In this document: positions 56,739-64,000 of the stretch, piece after piece | How the letters are laid out: each line of letters begins with the position of its first letter | Position numbering within the stretch: position 1 is the first letter of the stretch | Source of the DNA: Bacteroidales bacterium | Lineage (GTDB): Bacteria; Bacteroidota; Bacteroidia; Bacteroidales; BM520 | Length of the DNA stretch: 64,000 nt | Reading direction: 5' to 3' | NCBI GenBank assembly: GCA_016285515.1 | Contig: JAEEQW010000004.1 | Coordinates: forward strand, 1 to 64,000 | Notes under the pieces: model-generated | Database searches by the model: none | What the model was told of the DNA's origin: nothing | What the model saw: the letters and a program-made list of their open reading frames with translations, nothing else | Program-made: the position numbers and the translations under genes

Positions 56739-57392
56739 ATGAACATCACATCTTCCTGCTGCGATGATAAAGTCAGCGAATATGCTGTCAGGCACACCGA
56801 TGCCGAACCCGGACTTCTGAAAGAACTCGACAGGACAACCAATCTGCGTACAATTTATCCAAGAATGCTTTCCGGACACCTTCAAGGCAGATTCTTGAAG
56901 ATGATAACCGAAATGATAAATCCTACGAACATTCTCGAAGTCGGCACATTCACCGGATACTCCACAATCTGCTTCGCTGAAGGGCTGTCTGAAAACGGAA
57001 AGATTTATACCATTGAGGTTAATCCGGAATTCAAATATATCTCAGATGAATATTTCAGCCGCAGCGGACTGAAAGACAAAATAATTCCAATACTCGGAGA
57101 CGCTATGAAAATCATACCGACTCTTGATATAACCTTCGACTTGTCATTCATCGATGCCGACAAGAAAAACCTTGTGGAATATTATGAAATGATATTGGAG
57201 AAAACCCGAACAGGAGGGTTCATCTTGATTGACAACATGTTGTGGAGCAATAAAGTTCTTGACACATCGGCAAACCACGATGCCGACACGCTACGAATCG
57301 ACAAATTCAACAATTACATCACCAATGACATCCGCGTTGAGAATATACTTCTACCCTTCCGTGACGGCATAATGATGATACGGAAAAAATAA
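56739..57392 (+). CDS. O-methyltransferase, YrrM/CCoAOMT family
   Basis: 217 residues. The SAM site ILEVGTFTGYSTICFAEGL, then IYTIEVNPEFKYI, SFIDADKKNLVEYYE and GGFILIDNMLWSNKVLD give the metal-dependent O-methyltransferase pattern. A small-molecule catechol-like or a tRNA hydroxyuridine substrate is possible for this family; the sequence does not decide. It begins 3 bases after the phosphorylase gene. Confidence 0.9.
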   Translation: MNITSSCCDDKVSEYAVRHTDAEPGLLKELDRTTNLRTIYPRMLSGHLQGRFLKMITEMINPTNILEVGTFTGYSTICFAEGLSENGKIYTIEVNPEFKYISDEYFSRSGLKDKIIPILGDAMKIIPTLDITFDLSFIDADKKNLVEYYEMILEKTRTGGFILIDNMLWSNKVLDTSANHDADTLRIDKFNNYITNDIRVENILLPFRDGIMMIRKK

Positions 57393-57413
57393 TTGCGAAT
57401 CATTATCCGCCCT

Positions 57414-58646
57414 CTAAGATACTTGCGGTCTGTAAATCAATTGTGAGAGATTGTTTTCATCGAAGACGATATTCGCTACCTCGAGCATATCATCCTCAGT
57501 TATCGTATCAATCCTGCGAAACACAGTTTTCAAATCATCAACCTTATTGAAAACCGACAGCGATTTTGCCGATGAAATCGCATCATTCAACCTGGAATCG
57601 GCAGCAACGGCAATATATCCCTTCAACCGCTTTTTTGCAATGCCCAACTGCAATGAGCCCATCCTGTTGGCCTTTAACTTGTTCAATTCCCTCCTAATGA
57701 TTGAATTGACTTTTTCTTGAGCATCATATTCACACTCATAGAAAATTGAAAATATTCCGGTATCGCAGTAAGGGGTATATGAGGATTCAATCTGATAAAC
57801 AAGTCCGCGTTTTTCCCTCACTTTATCGTTCAGCCTCGAAGAAATTGCATCACTGCCGAGAATATGATTCAGCAAAGTAAAAGCATCCCTACCCTTTTCG
57901 TATGACGAAAAAGCTCTGCCACCCATCACGACATTACACTGGACATCATCCCTGTCAACAACTTTATTGAATCCCACATACGGCGTAACATGCTGTCTTT
58001 CACGAGAATGTGTCTTTAAAGGAGAATTTCCGAAATACTTGTCACACAACGACATAAACTTTTTTTCGGAAAGATTGCCATCAGACCATAATACTATTTC
58101 ATTGTTGAGATAGTTATTGGAGAAGAAATTCCTCACAATATCAAGATTATTGGTAAAAACGTCGAGGGTCTGGGCAGTGCCAAGAATATTTCTGCCGAGG
58201 CTATGTCCTGTGAAAAGGAAATTTTCGAAATCGTCGTATATCACTTCCGACGGACTATCGAAACACGACATTATTTCTTCCTTTATCACATTGATTTCTT
58301 TGCAGATTTCTTTCTCGGGAAAAGTCGAATAAAAAAGCATGTCTGCAAAAATGTCCATGATTCGAGGATAATATTCTGACAGAAATGACACATGAACGCA
58401 CGTATCTTCCTTGGTAGTATAGGCATTGATATCGGCACCGATATTGTCAAGCCCGAGTGCCAATGACTTTGCGGAACGATTTGAAGTGCCTTTGAACAAG
58501 GAATGTTCAACAAGATGTGCGCATCCGTTTTCATTCTGAAGTTCATCTCTGGTACCCGTGTTAATCAAAATACCGAAATGTGAAACAGGACTGTTATGTT
58601 GTATGTGCAACACTCGCAGGCCGTTGTTTAGCTGTGATATATACAT
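57414..58646 (-). CDS. M16-family zinc peptidase
   Basis: 410 residues. The inverted zinc motif HLVEHSLFKG is at about residue 45, with the third ligand expected in EICKEINVIKEEI about 75 residues later. The C-terminal half repeats the M16 fold (DAISSRLNDKVREKRGLVYQIESSYTPY). Such one-chain proteins process or degrade peptides and often work as dimers. It is 5 bases downstream of the pseudouridine synthase gene, so the two share a transcript. Confidence 0.92.
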   Translation of the reverse strand: MYISQLNNGLRVLHIQHNSPVSHFGILINTGTRDELQNENGCAHLVEHSLFKGTSNRSAKSLALGLDNIGADINAYTTKEDTCVHVSFLSEYYPRIMDIFADMLFYSTFPEKEICKEINVIKEEIMSCFDSPSEVIYDDFENFLFTGHSLGRNILGTAQTLDVFTNNLDIVRNFFSNNYLNNEIVLWSDGNLSEKKFMSLCDKYFGNSPLKTHSRERQHVTPYVGFNKVVDRDDVQCNVVMGGRAFSSYEKGRDAFTLLNHILGSDAISSRLNDKVREKRGLVYQIESSYTPYCDTGIFSIFYECEYDAQEKVNSIIRRELNKLKANRMGSLQLGIAKKRLKGYIAVAADSRLNDAISSAKSLSVFNKVDDLKTVFRRIDTITEDDMLEVANIVFDENNLSQLIYRPQVS

Positions 58647-58651
58647 TATTA

Positions 58652-59356
58652 TCAGTCATTTACATTATTAAAGAAGGACCAGATTTTATCGGCAGACGGA
58701 TACGGTGCGACAACGCAAACAGGTTGTTTGGTGACAGGATGGACAAATTCCACTCTTCTGGCATGGAGTGAAATCGAGCCGTCAGGATTTGAGCGCGGAG
58801 CACCGTACTTCAAATCCCCTTTAATGACACAACCCATAGAGGAAAGCTGTACCCTAATCTGATGATGACGACCTGTAATCAATTCAACTTCAACAAGATG
58901 ATACCTTTCGCTGCTCGCAAGGCACCGATAATTCAACTCCGCACGCTGAATGTCTTTCCGACCACCAATTTTATCTTCAGGAACAATGTATGATTTGTTG
59001 CGTTTTTCATCTCTGAAAAGATAATTGACAAGTTTACCCTCAACAGGCTCCGGTTTGGAGTATGTCACGGCATGATAAGTCTTGTGAAACTCACCGTTTC
59101 TAATCATTTCTGACATTCTTGCAGCAACCTTGCTTGTCTTGGCAAAAAACACAACTCCGCTAACAGGACGGTCAACACGGTGAATCACAGCCAGATAGAC
59201 GTTGCCAGGTTTGTTGTATTTCTTTTTGAGATACAATTTAATATCTTCCGACAAAGGCACATCTTCAGTTTTGTCACCTTGCACTATCTCCGAAGGCAAT
59301 TTGTTGACAGCTATCAACTGACTGTCCTCATACAATATTCTTCCTTCCAAATCCAT
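58652..59356 (-). CDS. RluA-family pseudouridine synthase
   Basis: 234 residues, lacking the S4 domain. The catalytic Asp lies in HRVDRPVSGVVFFAKT, and the C-terminal RHHQIRVQLSSMG with GDLKYGAP is the conserved RNA-binding part. It makes pseudouridine in rRNA or tRNA; the target cannot be told. A TAATTTTG -7 box lies 20 bases upstream of the ATG. Confidence 0.93.
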   Translation of the reverse strand: MDLEGRILYEDSQLIAVNKLPSEIVQGDKTEDVPLSEDIKLYLKKKYNKPGNVYLAVIHRVDRPVSGVVFFAKTSKVAARMSEMIRNGEFHKTYHAVTYSKPEPVEGKLVNYLFRDEKRNKSYIVPEDKIGGRKDIQRAELNYRCLASSERYHLVEVELITGRHHQIRVQLSSMGCVIKGDLKYGAPRSNPDGSISLHARRVEFVHPVTKQPVCVVAPYPSADKIWSFFNNVND

Positions 59357-59375
59357 TCAAAACAATTTGATTCTG

Positions 59376-59383
59376 CAAAATTA
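59376..59383 (-). promoter_or_regulatory. Promoter -7 box for the RluA-type gene
   Basis: CAAAATTA on the plus strand reads TAATTTTG on the minus strand, matching TAnnTTTG. Confidence 0.6.
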
Positions 59384-59405
59384 TACGCTTTTTAAGAAAA
59401 ACCAC

Positions 59406-59413
59406 TATATTTG
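59406..59413 (+). promoter_or_regulatory. Promoter -7 box for the lipoprotein gene
   Basis: TATATTTG followed by C matches TAnnTTTG, 26 bases before the ATG at 59439, divergent from the RluA-type promoter. Confidence 0.6.
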
Positions 59414-59438
59414 CAGATGAATAATTTTCCAATCGAAT

Positions 59439-60536
59439 ATGAAAACCACAAGCAAATTCACGCTGCTAACAATAACAATATTAGCTGTTTTATTGTCCAT
59501 GACATCATGTGACAATGAGATACATCTATGTGACGAATGGCGTGAAACCACAGTTATATATGGTATGATAGATGCAGCCGACACATTCACTGATTTGCGC
59601 GTTTACAAGGCATTTCTCGGTGAAGGCAATGCATACGACATGGCAAAAATTGTTGACTCTTCGGAATACGACCCGAGTGAGGTATCAGTAAAGATGGAAA
59701 AATGGCATAAAGTCAACAATCAAGACGTTCTTGTCAGAACCATTGATTTTGAGCCATATTACTCCTACAACAAGGAACCCGGAACTTTCTACAACGAAAG
59801 GCAACTGTACTTCAGAGCCAACACTTTGGGGAAGATAATCGACATGATTCCGATAACCGATTCCACATTCATTGATGATTATGAAACCACAAAATTAAAA
59901 GTCATAGTTATCAACAAGAGCGGTGATACCATAACGGCAACCACTCCGGTCGTTAAGCCTGACACATACGTCACAGTATCGAGGGATCACGGTACCGAAA
60001 CGAGAGCTGCAACCATTTACAAAAACCTCAGATTTCCAAGCAATGTCAGTTGGACTGCCGTAACCAACGGTTCCAGATATGAAGTATATGCGGATTTCAA
60101 CATTATAGAGGTATTGACTAATGGAGATACGATATCCAGAACCATTCCTCGGGGCATAGTTGCTACAAAAACGCTGGCCTCCAACGGCAACAACACTACG
60201 TTTTCATACGACGATTACGCTTCCGGTTTCTTTGCATTTGTCGAAGCCAACACCCCATATTCAGATCCAGCCATGGAAGCATCCGTCGCTTACAGAAAAG
60301 TCAGACTATATATGCTCACATTTGCCATGGCAGATGAGGCCTTCCAAAACTATATGGTCACTTCAAGGGGTACCGGAATGTCACAGAATCTCAATGTCTA
60401 TAGCAATGTGAAAAATGGTCGTGGACTTGTATGCTCAAGGGCTAACCTCGTATTTCCATGTCAAATCTCAGAAGAGGCAAAGACGGAACTTTTCGAAAAC
60501 CCTGATTACGACTATCTGAAATTCAAAAACGAATAG
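59439..60536 (+). CDS. Uncharacterised lipoprotein
   Basis: 365 residues. The signal peptide ends in LLSMTSC with a lipid-modified cysteine near residue 24. The rest alternates as beta strands with sequences such as TVIYGMIDAADTFTDLRVYKAFLGEGN and no catalytic motif. It resembles Bacteroidetes surface or periplasmic lipoproteins with an immunoglobulin-like start; a DUF4249-like family is one possibility that was not confirmed. It stands alone between a divergent promoter and dnaK. Confidence 0.75.
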   Translation: MKTTSKFTLLTITILAVLLSMTSCDNEIHLCDEWRETTVIYGMIDAADTFTDLRVYKAFLGEGNAYDMAKIVDSSEYDPSEVSVKMEKWHKVNNQDVLVRTIDFEPYYSYNKEPGTFYNERQLYFRANTLGKIIDMIPITDSTFIDDYETTKLKVIVINKSGDTITATTPVVKPDTYVTVSRDHGTETRAATIYKNLRFPSNVSWTAVTNGSRYEVYADFNIIEVLTNGDTISRTIPRGIVATKTLASNGNNTTFSYDDYASGFFAFVEANTPYSDPAMEASVAYRKVRLYMLTFAMADEAFQNYMVTSRGTGMSQNLNVYSNVKNGRGLVCSRANLVFPCQISEEAKTELFENPDYDYLKFKNE

Positions 60537-60540
60537 CCAC

Positions 60541-60591
60541 TGACAATTTGTCACTTTCACACTGATTTTTCCCTGTGGCATGATAATTGTG
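60541..60591 (+). promoter_or_regulatory. Candidate regulatory region of dnaK
   Basis: TGACAA-T-TTGTCA (60541-60553) is a palindrome. TGGCATG-N4-TTGT (60576-60590) resembles the sigma-54 -24/-12 pattern, with T instead of the final C. TAATTGTG (60584-60591) is a one-mismatch version of TAnnTTTG. No CIRCE element was found. Which of these acts in heat-shock control is open. Confidence 0.35.
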
Positions 60592-60657
60592 TTTCTGTGT
60601 TTTTGCCTGCGAGTAGTGTGGGCATTAACAAGAAATAATAATTAAAAACTTTATAAA

Positions 60658-62568
60658 ATGGGAAAAATCATTGGTATAGACTTAGGCACAACAAATTCTT
60701 GTGTGGCAGTCATGGAAGGCAACGAGCCTGTTGTCATTCCGAATTCAGAAGGCAGTAGAACCACTCCTTCAATAGTAGCATTCACCGATTCCGGTGAAAG
60801 AAAAGTAGGTGATCCTGCCAAGCGTCAGGCTGTAATCAATCCTAAAAAGACTGTTTACTCCATCAAACGTTTCATGGGCGAGCCTTACAGCAAGCTTTCA
60901 GGTGAAATATCTCGTGTTCCTTATACAGTAGTAAAAGGTGACAATGACACTCCAAGAGTCGTCATTGACGACAGAAAATACACTCCACAGGAAATATCAG
61001 CCATCGTCCTTCAAAAGATGAAAAAGACTGCTGAAGACTATTTGGGTCAGGAAGTGACAGAAGCTGTCATCACAGTTCCTGCATACTTTAGTGACTCACA
61101 GCGTCAGGCAACCAAGGAAGCAGGCGAAATTGCAGGTCTTAATGTAAGGAGAATTGTAAATGAACCTACAGCAGCATCCTTGGCATACGGCCTCGACAAG
61201 AAGGATAAAGACATGAAGATAGCTGTCTTCGACCTTGGCGGCGGCACATTCGATATCTCCATCCTCGAACTCGGCGGTGGCGTTTTCGAAGTCAAGTCAA
61301 CAAACGGCGACACTCACCTTGGCGGTGATGATATTGACCACGTAATAATCGACTGGCTGGTTGATGAATTCAGAAATGAAGCCAATGCCGACCTTCGTCA
61401 GGATTCGATGGCAATGCAACGTCTGAAAGAGGCTGCAGAGAAAGCTAAAATCGAATTGTCAAGCACAACTTCAACCGAAATCAACCTTCCTTACATCATG
61501 GCTATCAACGGTGTTCCGAAACACCTGACAAGAACTCTTACAAGAGCCAAATTCGAACAGTTGGCAGATCCTATCTTCCAGAGGACTATCGAGCCATGCA
61601 GAAAAGCCCTTCAGGATGCAAATTACAAGGCAAGCGACATTGATGAGGTTATCCTCGTCGGCGGTTCAACACGTATTCCTGCAGTTCAGAAGATAGTTCA
61701 GGATTTCTTCGGCAAGACTCCTTCAAAGGGCGTCAACCCTGATGAAGTCGTAGCAGTAGGAGCAGCAATTCAGGGCGGTGTCCTCACCGGTGAAGTCAAG
61801 GACGTCCTTTTGCTTGATGTCACTCCATTGTCATTGGGTATCGAGACTCTCGGCGGCGTATTCACTAAGCTGATTGAAGCAAATACGACCATACCAACCA
61901 AAAAGTCAGAGATATTCTCAACTGCATCCGACAATCAACCTGGTGTTGAAATTCACATTCTTCAGGGTGAAAGGCCTATGGCATCACAAAACAAGAGCAT
62001 CGGTCACTTCATGCTTGACGGCATAGCACCTGCCCCTCGTGGAGTTCCGCAAATTGAAGTCACATTCGACATTGATGCCAACGGTATCCTGAACGTCACA
62101 GCCAAGGATAAGGCAACAGGCAAACAGCAGAACATCCGTATCACTGCAAAATCGGGCATTACCGAGGCTGAAATCAAGAGGATGAAGGCAGAAGCCGAAG
62201 CCAACGCAGAGTCCGACAAGAAAGAGAGAGAGAAGATTGACAAGATCAATGGTGCCGACAGCATGATATTCCAGACAGAAAAGCAGCTGAAGGAATTCGG
62301 TGACAAGATTCCTGCCGACAAGAAATCTGCAATTGAATCGGCTCTCGCAGAACTGAAAAGTGCCCACTCATCACAGAACATCTCAGCAATCGATGCTGCA
62401 ACCGAAAAGTTGAACAATGCTTGGCACGTAGCCAGCGAAGAGATGTACAAGAACACTCAAGGCAATCCTGGCGGCCAGAATTTCAATGGCGGCCAAAACT
62501 ACACTTCTGACAATACGAGCGGCAACGACCAGGAAGTCACCGATGTTGACTTCGAGGAGGTGAAGTAA
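60658..62568 (+). CDS. dnaK: Chaperone DnaK (Hsp70)
   Basis: 636 residues. The ATPase domain has [32 protein letters not shown] and [14 protein letters not shown]. The linker [16 protein letters not shown] leads to the substrate-binding domain and lid, ending with the acidic motif [12 protein letters not shown]. It folds proteins with DnaJ and GrpE; neither gene is in the window. A strong terminator follows 26 bases after the stop. Confidence 0.99.
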   Translation: MGKIIGIDLGTTNSCVAVMEGNEPVVIPNSEGSRTTPSIVAFTDSGERKVGDPAKRQAVINPKKTVYSIKRFMGEPYSKLSGEISRVPYTVVKGDNDTPRVVIDDRKYTPQEISAIVLQKMKKTAEDYLGQEVTEAVITVPAYFSDSQRQATKEAGEIAGLNVRRIVNEPTAASLAYGLDKKDKDMKIAVFDLGGGTFDISILELGGGVFEVKSTNGDTHLGGDDIDHVIIDWLVDEFRNEANADLRQDSMAMQRLKEAAEKAKIELSSTTSTEINLPYIMAINGVPKHLTRTLTRAKFEQLADPIFQRTIEPCRKALQDANYKASDIDEVILVGGSTRIPAVQKIVQDFFGKTPSKGVNPDEVVAVGAAIQGGVLTGEVKDVLLLDVTPLSLGIETLGGVFTKLIEANTTIPTKKSEIFSTASDNQPGVEIHILQGERPMASQNKSIGHFMLDGIAPAPRGVPQIEVTFDIDANGILNVTAKDKATGKQQNIRITAKSGITEAEIKRMKAEAEANAESDKKEREKIDKINGADSMIFQTEKQLKEFGDKIPADKKSAIESALAELKSAHSSQNISAIDAATEKLNNAWHVASEEMYKNTQGNPGGQNFNGGQNYTSDNTSGNDQEVTDVDFEEVK

Positions 62569-62593
62569 GATTTGTTAAAATAAAGAAAGTAAG

Positions 62594-62628
62594 AAAGTAG
62601 GTGTGTGTATCATACACCTACTTTTTTT
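62594..62628 (+). terminator. Intrinsic terminator after dnaK
   Basis: AAAGTAGGTGT pairs perfectly with ACACCTACTTT around a nine-base loop and is followed by a T run. Confidence 0.92.
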
Positions 62629-62647
62629 GTTATATAAGAAATTGATT

Positions 62648-62778
62648 ATGGAAGAAAACGATTACATGATTGGTTTTACACTGGGTTCAAATTTTGGCAG
62701 TTACCAAAACTTTATGCCAATGCACAAGCAATGCAGAATGGTCAATATATGCCAATATCGGATGACAACATAGAATAG
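62648..62778 (+). pseudogene. Possible frameshifted gene remnant
   Basis: An ATG at 62648 opens a 41-codon frame (MEENDYMIGFTLGSNFG...) ending at 62773. From about 62714 a second frame reads YANAQAMQNGQYMPISDDN and stops at 62778. Both pieces look protein-like, and together they suggest a short gene broken by a frameshift. No family was recognised. The rest of 62569-62841 holds only the terminator of dnaK. Confidence 0.35.
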
Positions 62779-62841
62779 AGGTGTTGAATATGAAAAAGCG
62801 CGGCAAAAGTATATTTCAAATTCAAGTTGTTCTTTCTGTGG

Positions 62842-63576
62842 TTATTTGTTTCTTGAGATAATCACAGACAATAGCGCACATATCTCATTTGTTTTAAGTT
62901 CGTCATCTTCAAGTTTCAATCTTTCAATCGGGTTAGAAATGCTGTTGACGGTAACAGAAATTAAATAGTCGTGAAATGTGGAATATATCGTTGTGGATGG
63001 TTCAACTCTTGATATGGTTGTTCGGTTTGCGGTCAAGCCACCAATGACTGCGCCAACATCACCAGCCCACGCTCCGCCTACCATAGCACGTCCCAACATA
63101 CTGCCTGTATCAGTTGACGATGTTGATATGATTTCTCCGCCGATTTGCTCTTGTATCACGATTACATCACCGTCCAACACAGTATAACTTGTTATATCAT
63201 TAAAGTTATAAATATGCTCATTTAGCATAATTTGCGAGTTCTTCTCGTCAACCATGACATAATGGTCAAAATCGTACACAATTACCTTATTTGTATAGGA
63301 CAACTTTTTAAGCAACTTATTGTATTTTATATTTCTTTCTTCCTCTTTTATTTCGTCGAGCTTACGATAAGTCTCTTCTAATTTCTCTTCTATTTCAGCC
63401 TTCGCTCGTTCCGCTTTCTTACTTTTGATGTATTCAACTGTTTTAACAATAGCAACTACCACAATCACAATATTAATACTTATAACGATAAATAATTCAG
63501 TGCTGTCATCAGAAGCACCAGCCAAAAGTGCAAATACAATTATTGCAATGAATGATAAGATTTCTTTCTTGTACAT
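62842..63576 (-). CDS. Membrane-anchored coiled-coil protein of unknown function
   Basis: 244 residues from the ATG at 63576; the longer frame to 63639 lies in the preceding gene. Two hydrophobic segments (about 5-22 and 27-48) are followed by a charged coiled coil (about 53-88, KSKKAERAKAEIEEKLEETY) and a soluble part. The soluble part contains a glycine-zipper-like stretch (GRAMVGGAWAGDVGAVIGG). The family was not recognised. It overlaps the upstream gene by 37 bases, so the two are coupled. Confidence 0.7.
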   Translation of the reverse strand: MYKKEILSFIAIIVFALLAGASDDSTELFIVISINIVIVVVAIVKTVEYIKSKKAERAKAEIEEKLEETYRKLDEIKEEERNIKYNKLLKKLSYTNKVIVYDFDHYVMVDEKNSQIMLNEHIYNFNDITSYTVLDGDVIVIQEQIGGEIISTSSTDTGSMLGRAMVGGAWAGDVGAVIGGLTANRTTISRVEPSTTIYSTFHDYLISVTVNSISNPIERLKLEDDELKTNEICALLSVIISRNK

Positions 63577-64000
63577 ATTTTGACTATTGTTATTGTTATC
63601 AATATGATTAATGGAAGCGAGTAACATACAACATCCCACCAGTCAAAATGACCTGGTATTATTGCTGTCAACTGCATAAACTCTAAAATCAATGCAATGA
63701 TTGGCATCAGGCAAAACCAGACAATGTTTTCTCCGCCAACTTTGCCCCAAATGGAAAAAATAATAAGAAAGTACGATATCGACCATAAACCATCAGGAAG
63801 GTTGTATTTCACAAAGTCCGAAGGGTTATAAATAGACATTGATTGTCGAAGATTCTCAATATGACCAGTAACGTTCAATGCATCTGCCCATCTAAACATT
63901 AATAGAGTTTTTGAGCGATATAGAAAATATATTCCACCTCCGATAGACAATGCGACTATCGAAAGAAAAAATGCCAAAGCCCTACTGTATGTTTTAATCT
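63540..64000 (-). CDS. Membrane protein, 5' end outside the window
   Basis: The frame is open from the right edge down to 63540, about 153 codons. A TTG at 63977 could serve as start (145 residues), but no stop lies between it and the edge, so the gene probably begins outside. About four membrane segments are visible, with PSDFVKYNLPDGLWSISYFL between the first and second. Family not recognised; the layout recalls VanZ-like membrane proteins, without firm motifs. Confidence 0.6.
   Translation of the reverse strand, partial: IKTYSRALAFFLSIVALSIGGGIYFLYRSKTLLMFRWADALNVTGHIENLRQSMSIYNPSDFVKYNLPDGLWSISYFLIIFSIWGKVGGENIVWFCLMPIIALILEFMQLTAIIPGHFDWWDVVCYSLPLIILITITIVKICTRKKSYHSLQ

Overview
The window looks like a chromosomal segment of a member of the Bacteroidota, most likely the order Bacteroidales. 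The evidence is lineage-typical families (a TSP3-repeat OmpA protein, an OmpP1/FadL-like porin, DUF4271, DUF3467, a short archaeal-type prolyl-tRNA synthetase, DPP IV), AT-rich coding sequence, no consistent Shine-Dalgarno sites, and many promoters of the Bacteroidetes form TAnnTTTG. No transposase, phage structural gene or rRNA was seen.

Region 1 (1-10056, minus strand) is a type I-C CRISPR-Cas locus. It reads, in transcription order: a stand-alone HD nuclease-like gene, cas3, cas5c, cas8c, cas7c, a RhuM-family gene, cas4, cas1, cas2, a leader, and a CRISPR array that runs off the left edge (four repeats visible). Three things set it apart from a standard I-C operon. Cas8c carries two tandem diverged copies of its N-terminal domain. 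A complete RhuM-family gene sits between cas7 and cas4 with gaps of only a few bases. An extra HD-domain protein precedes a Cas3 that already has its own HD domain. A likely internal start for the small subunit Cas11c is visible inside cas8c.

Region 2 (10143-32863) is housekeeping and envelope: a small membrane protein and MutT; an ExbB-ExbD-TonB-FolC cluster; tRNA-Lys; DnaE followed by an overlapping, apparently shortened sigma factor; peroxiredoxin and RdgB; a porin-like protein with an aromatic- and histidine-rich lipoprotein; ProS, MazG and an EEP-family protein; tRNA-Val; OmpA with TSP3 repeats; DPP IV; ribosomal protein S21 and a Xer recombinase.

Region 3 (32888-47569) is the translation/transcription core: hibernation factor, tRNA-Thr, -Tyr, -Gly, -Thr, tuf, tRNA-Trp, secE, nusG, rplK, rplA, rplJ, rplL, rpoB, rpoC, a DUF3467 gene and yebC. 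Hairpins lie inside the tRNA cluster, after tuf and between rplL and rpoB.

Region 4 (47647-64000) holds ackA-pta; a plus-strand run from DUF4271 through hemD, rnpA, yidD, a CtpA-type protease, an O-antigen ligase-like protein, cytidine deaminase, a nucleoside phosphorylase and an O-methyltransferase; an M16 peptidase with an RluA-type pseudouridine synthase; a lipoprotein; dnaK; and two uncharacterised membrane proteins at the right edge, the last one cut by the window.

The best candidate for something undescribed is the modified I-C effector and its RhuM gene (2394-6452), together with the extra HD gene at 9438-10016. All statements come from reading the sequence; no database search was run.
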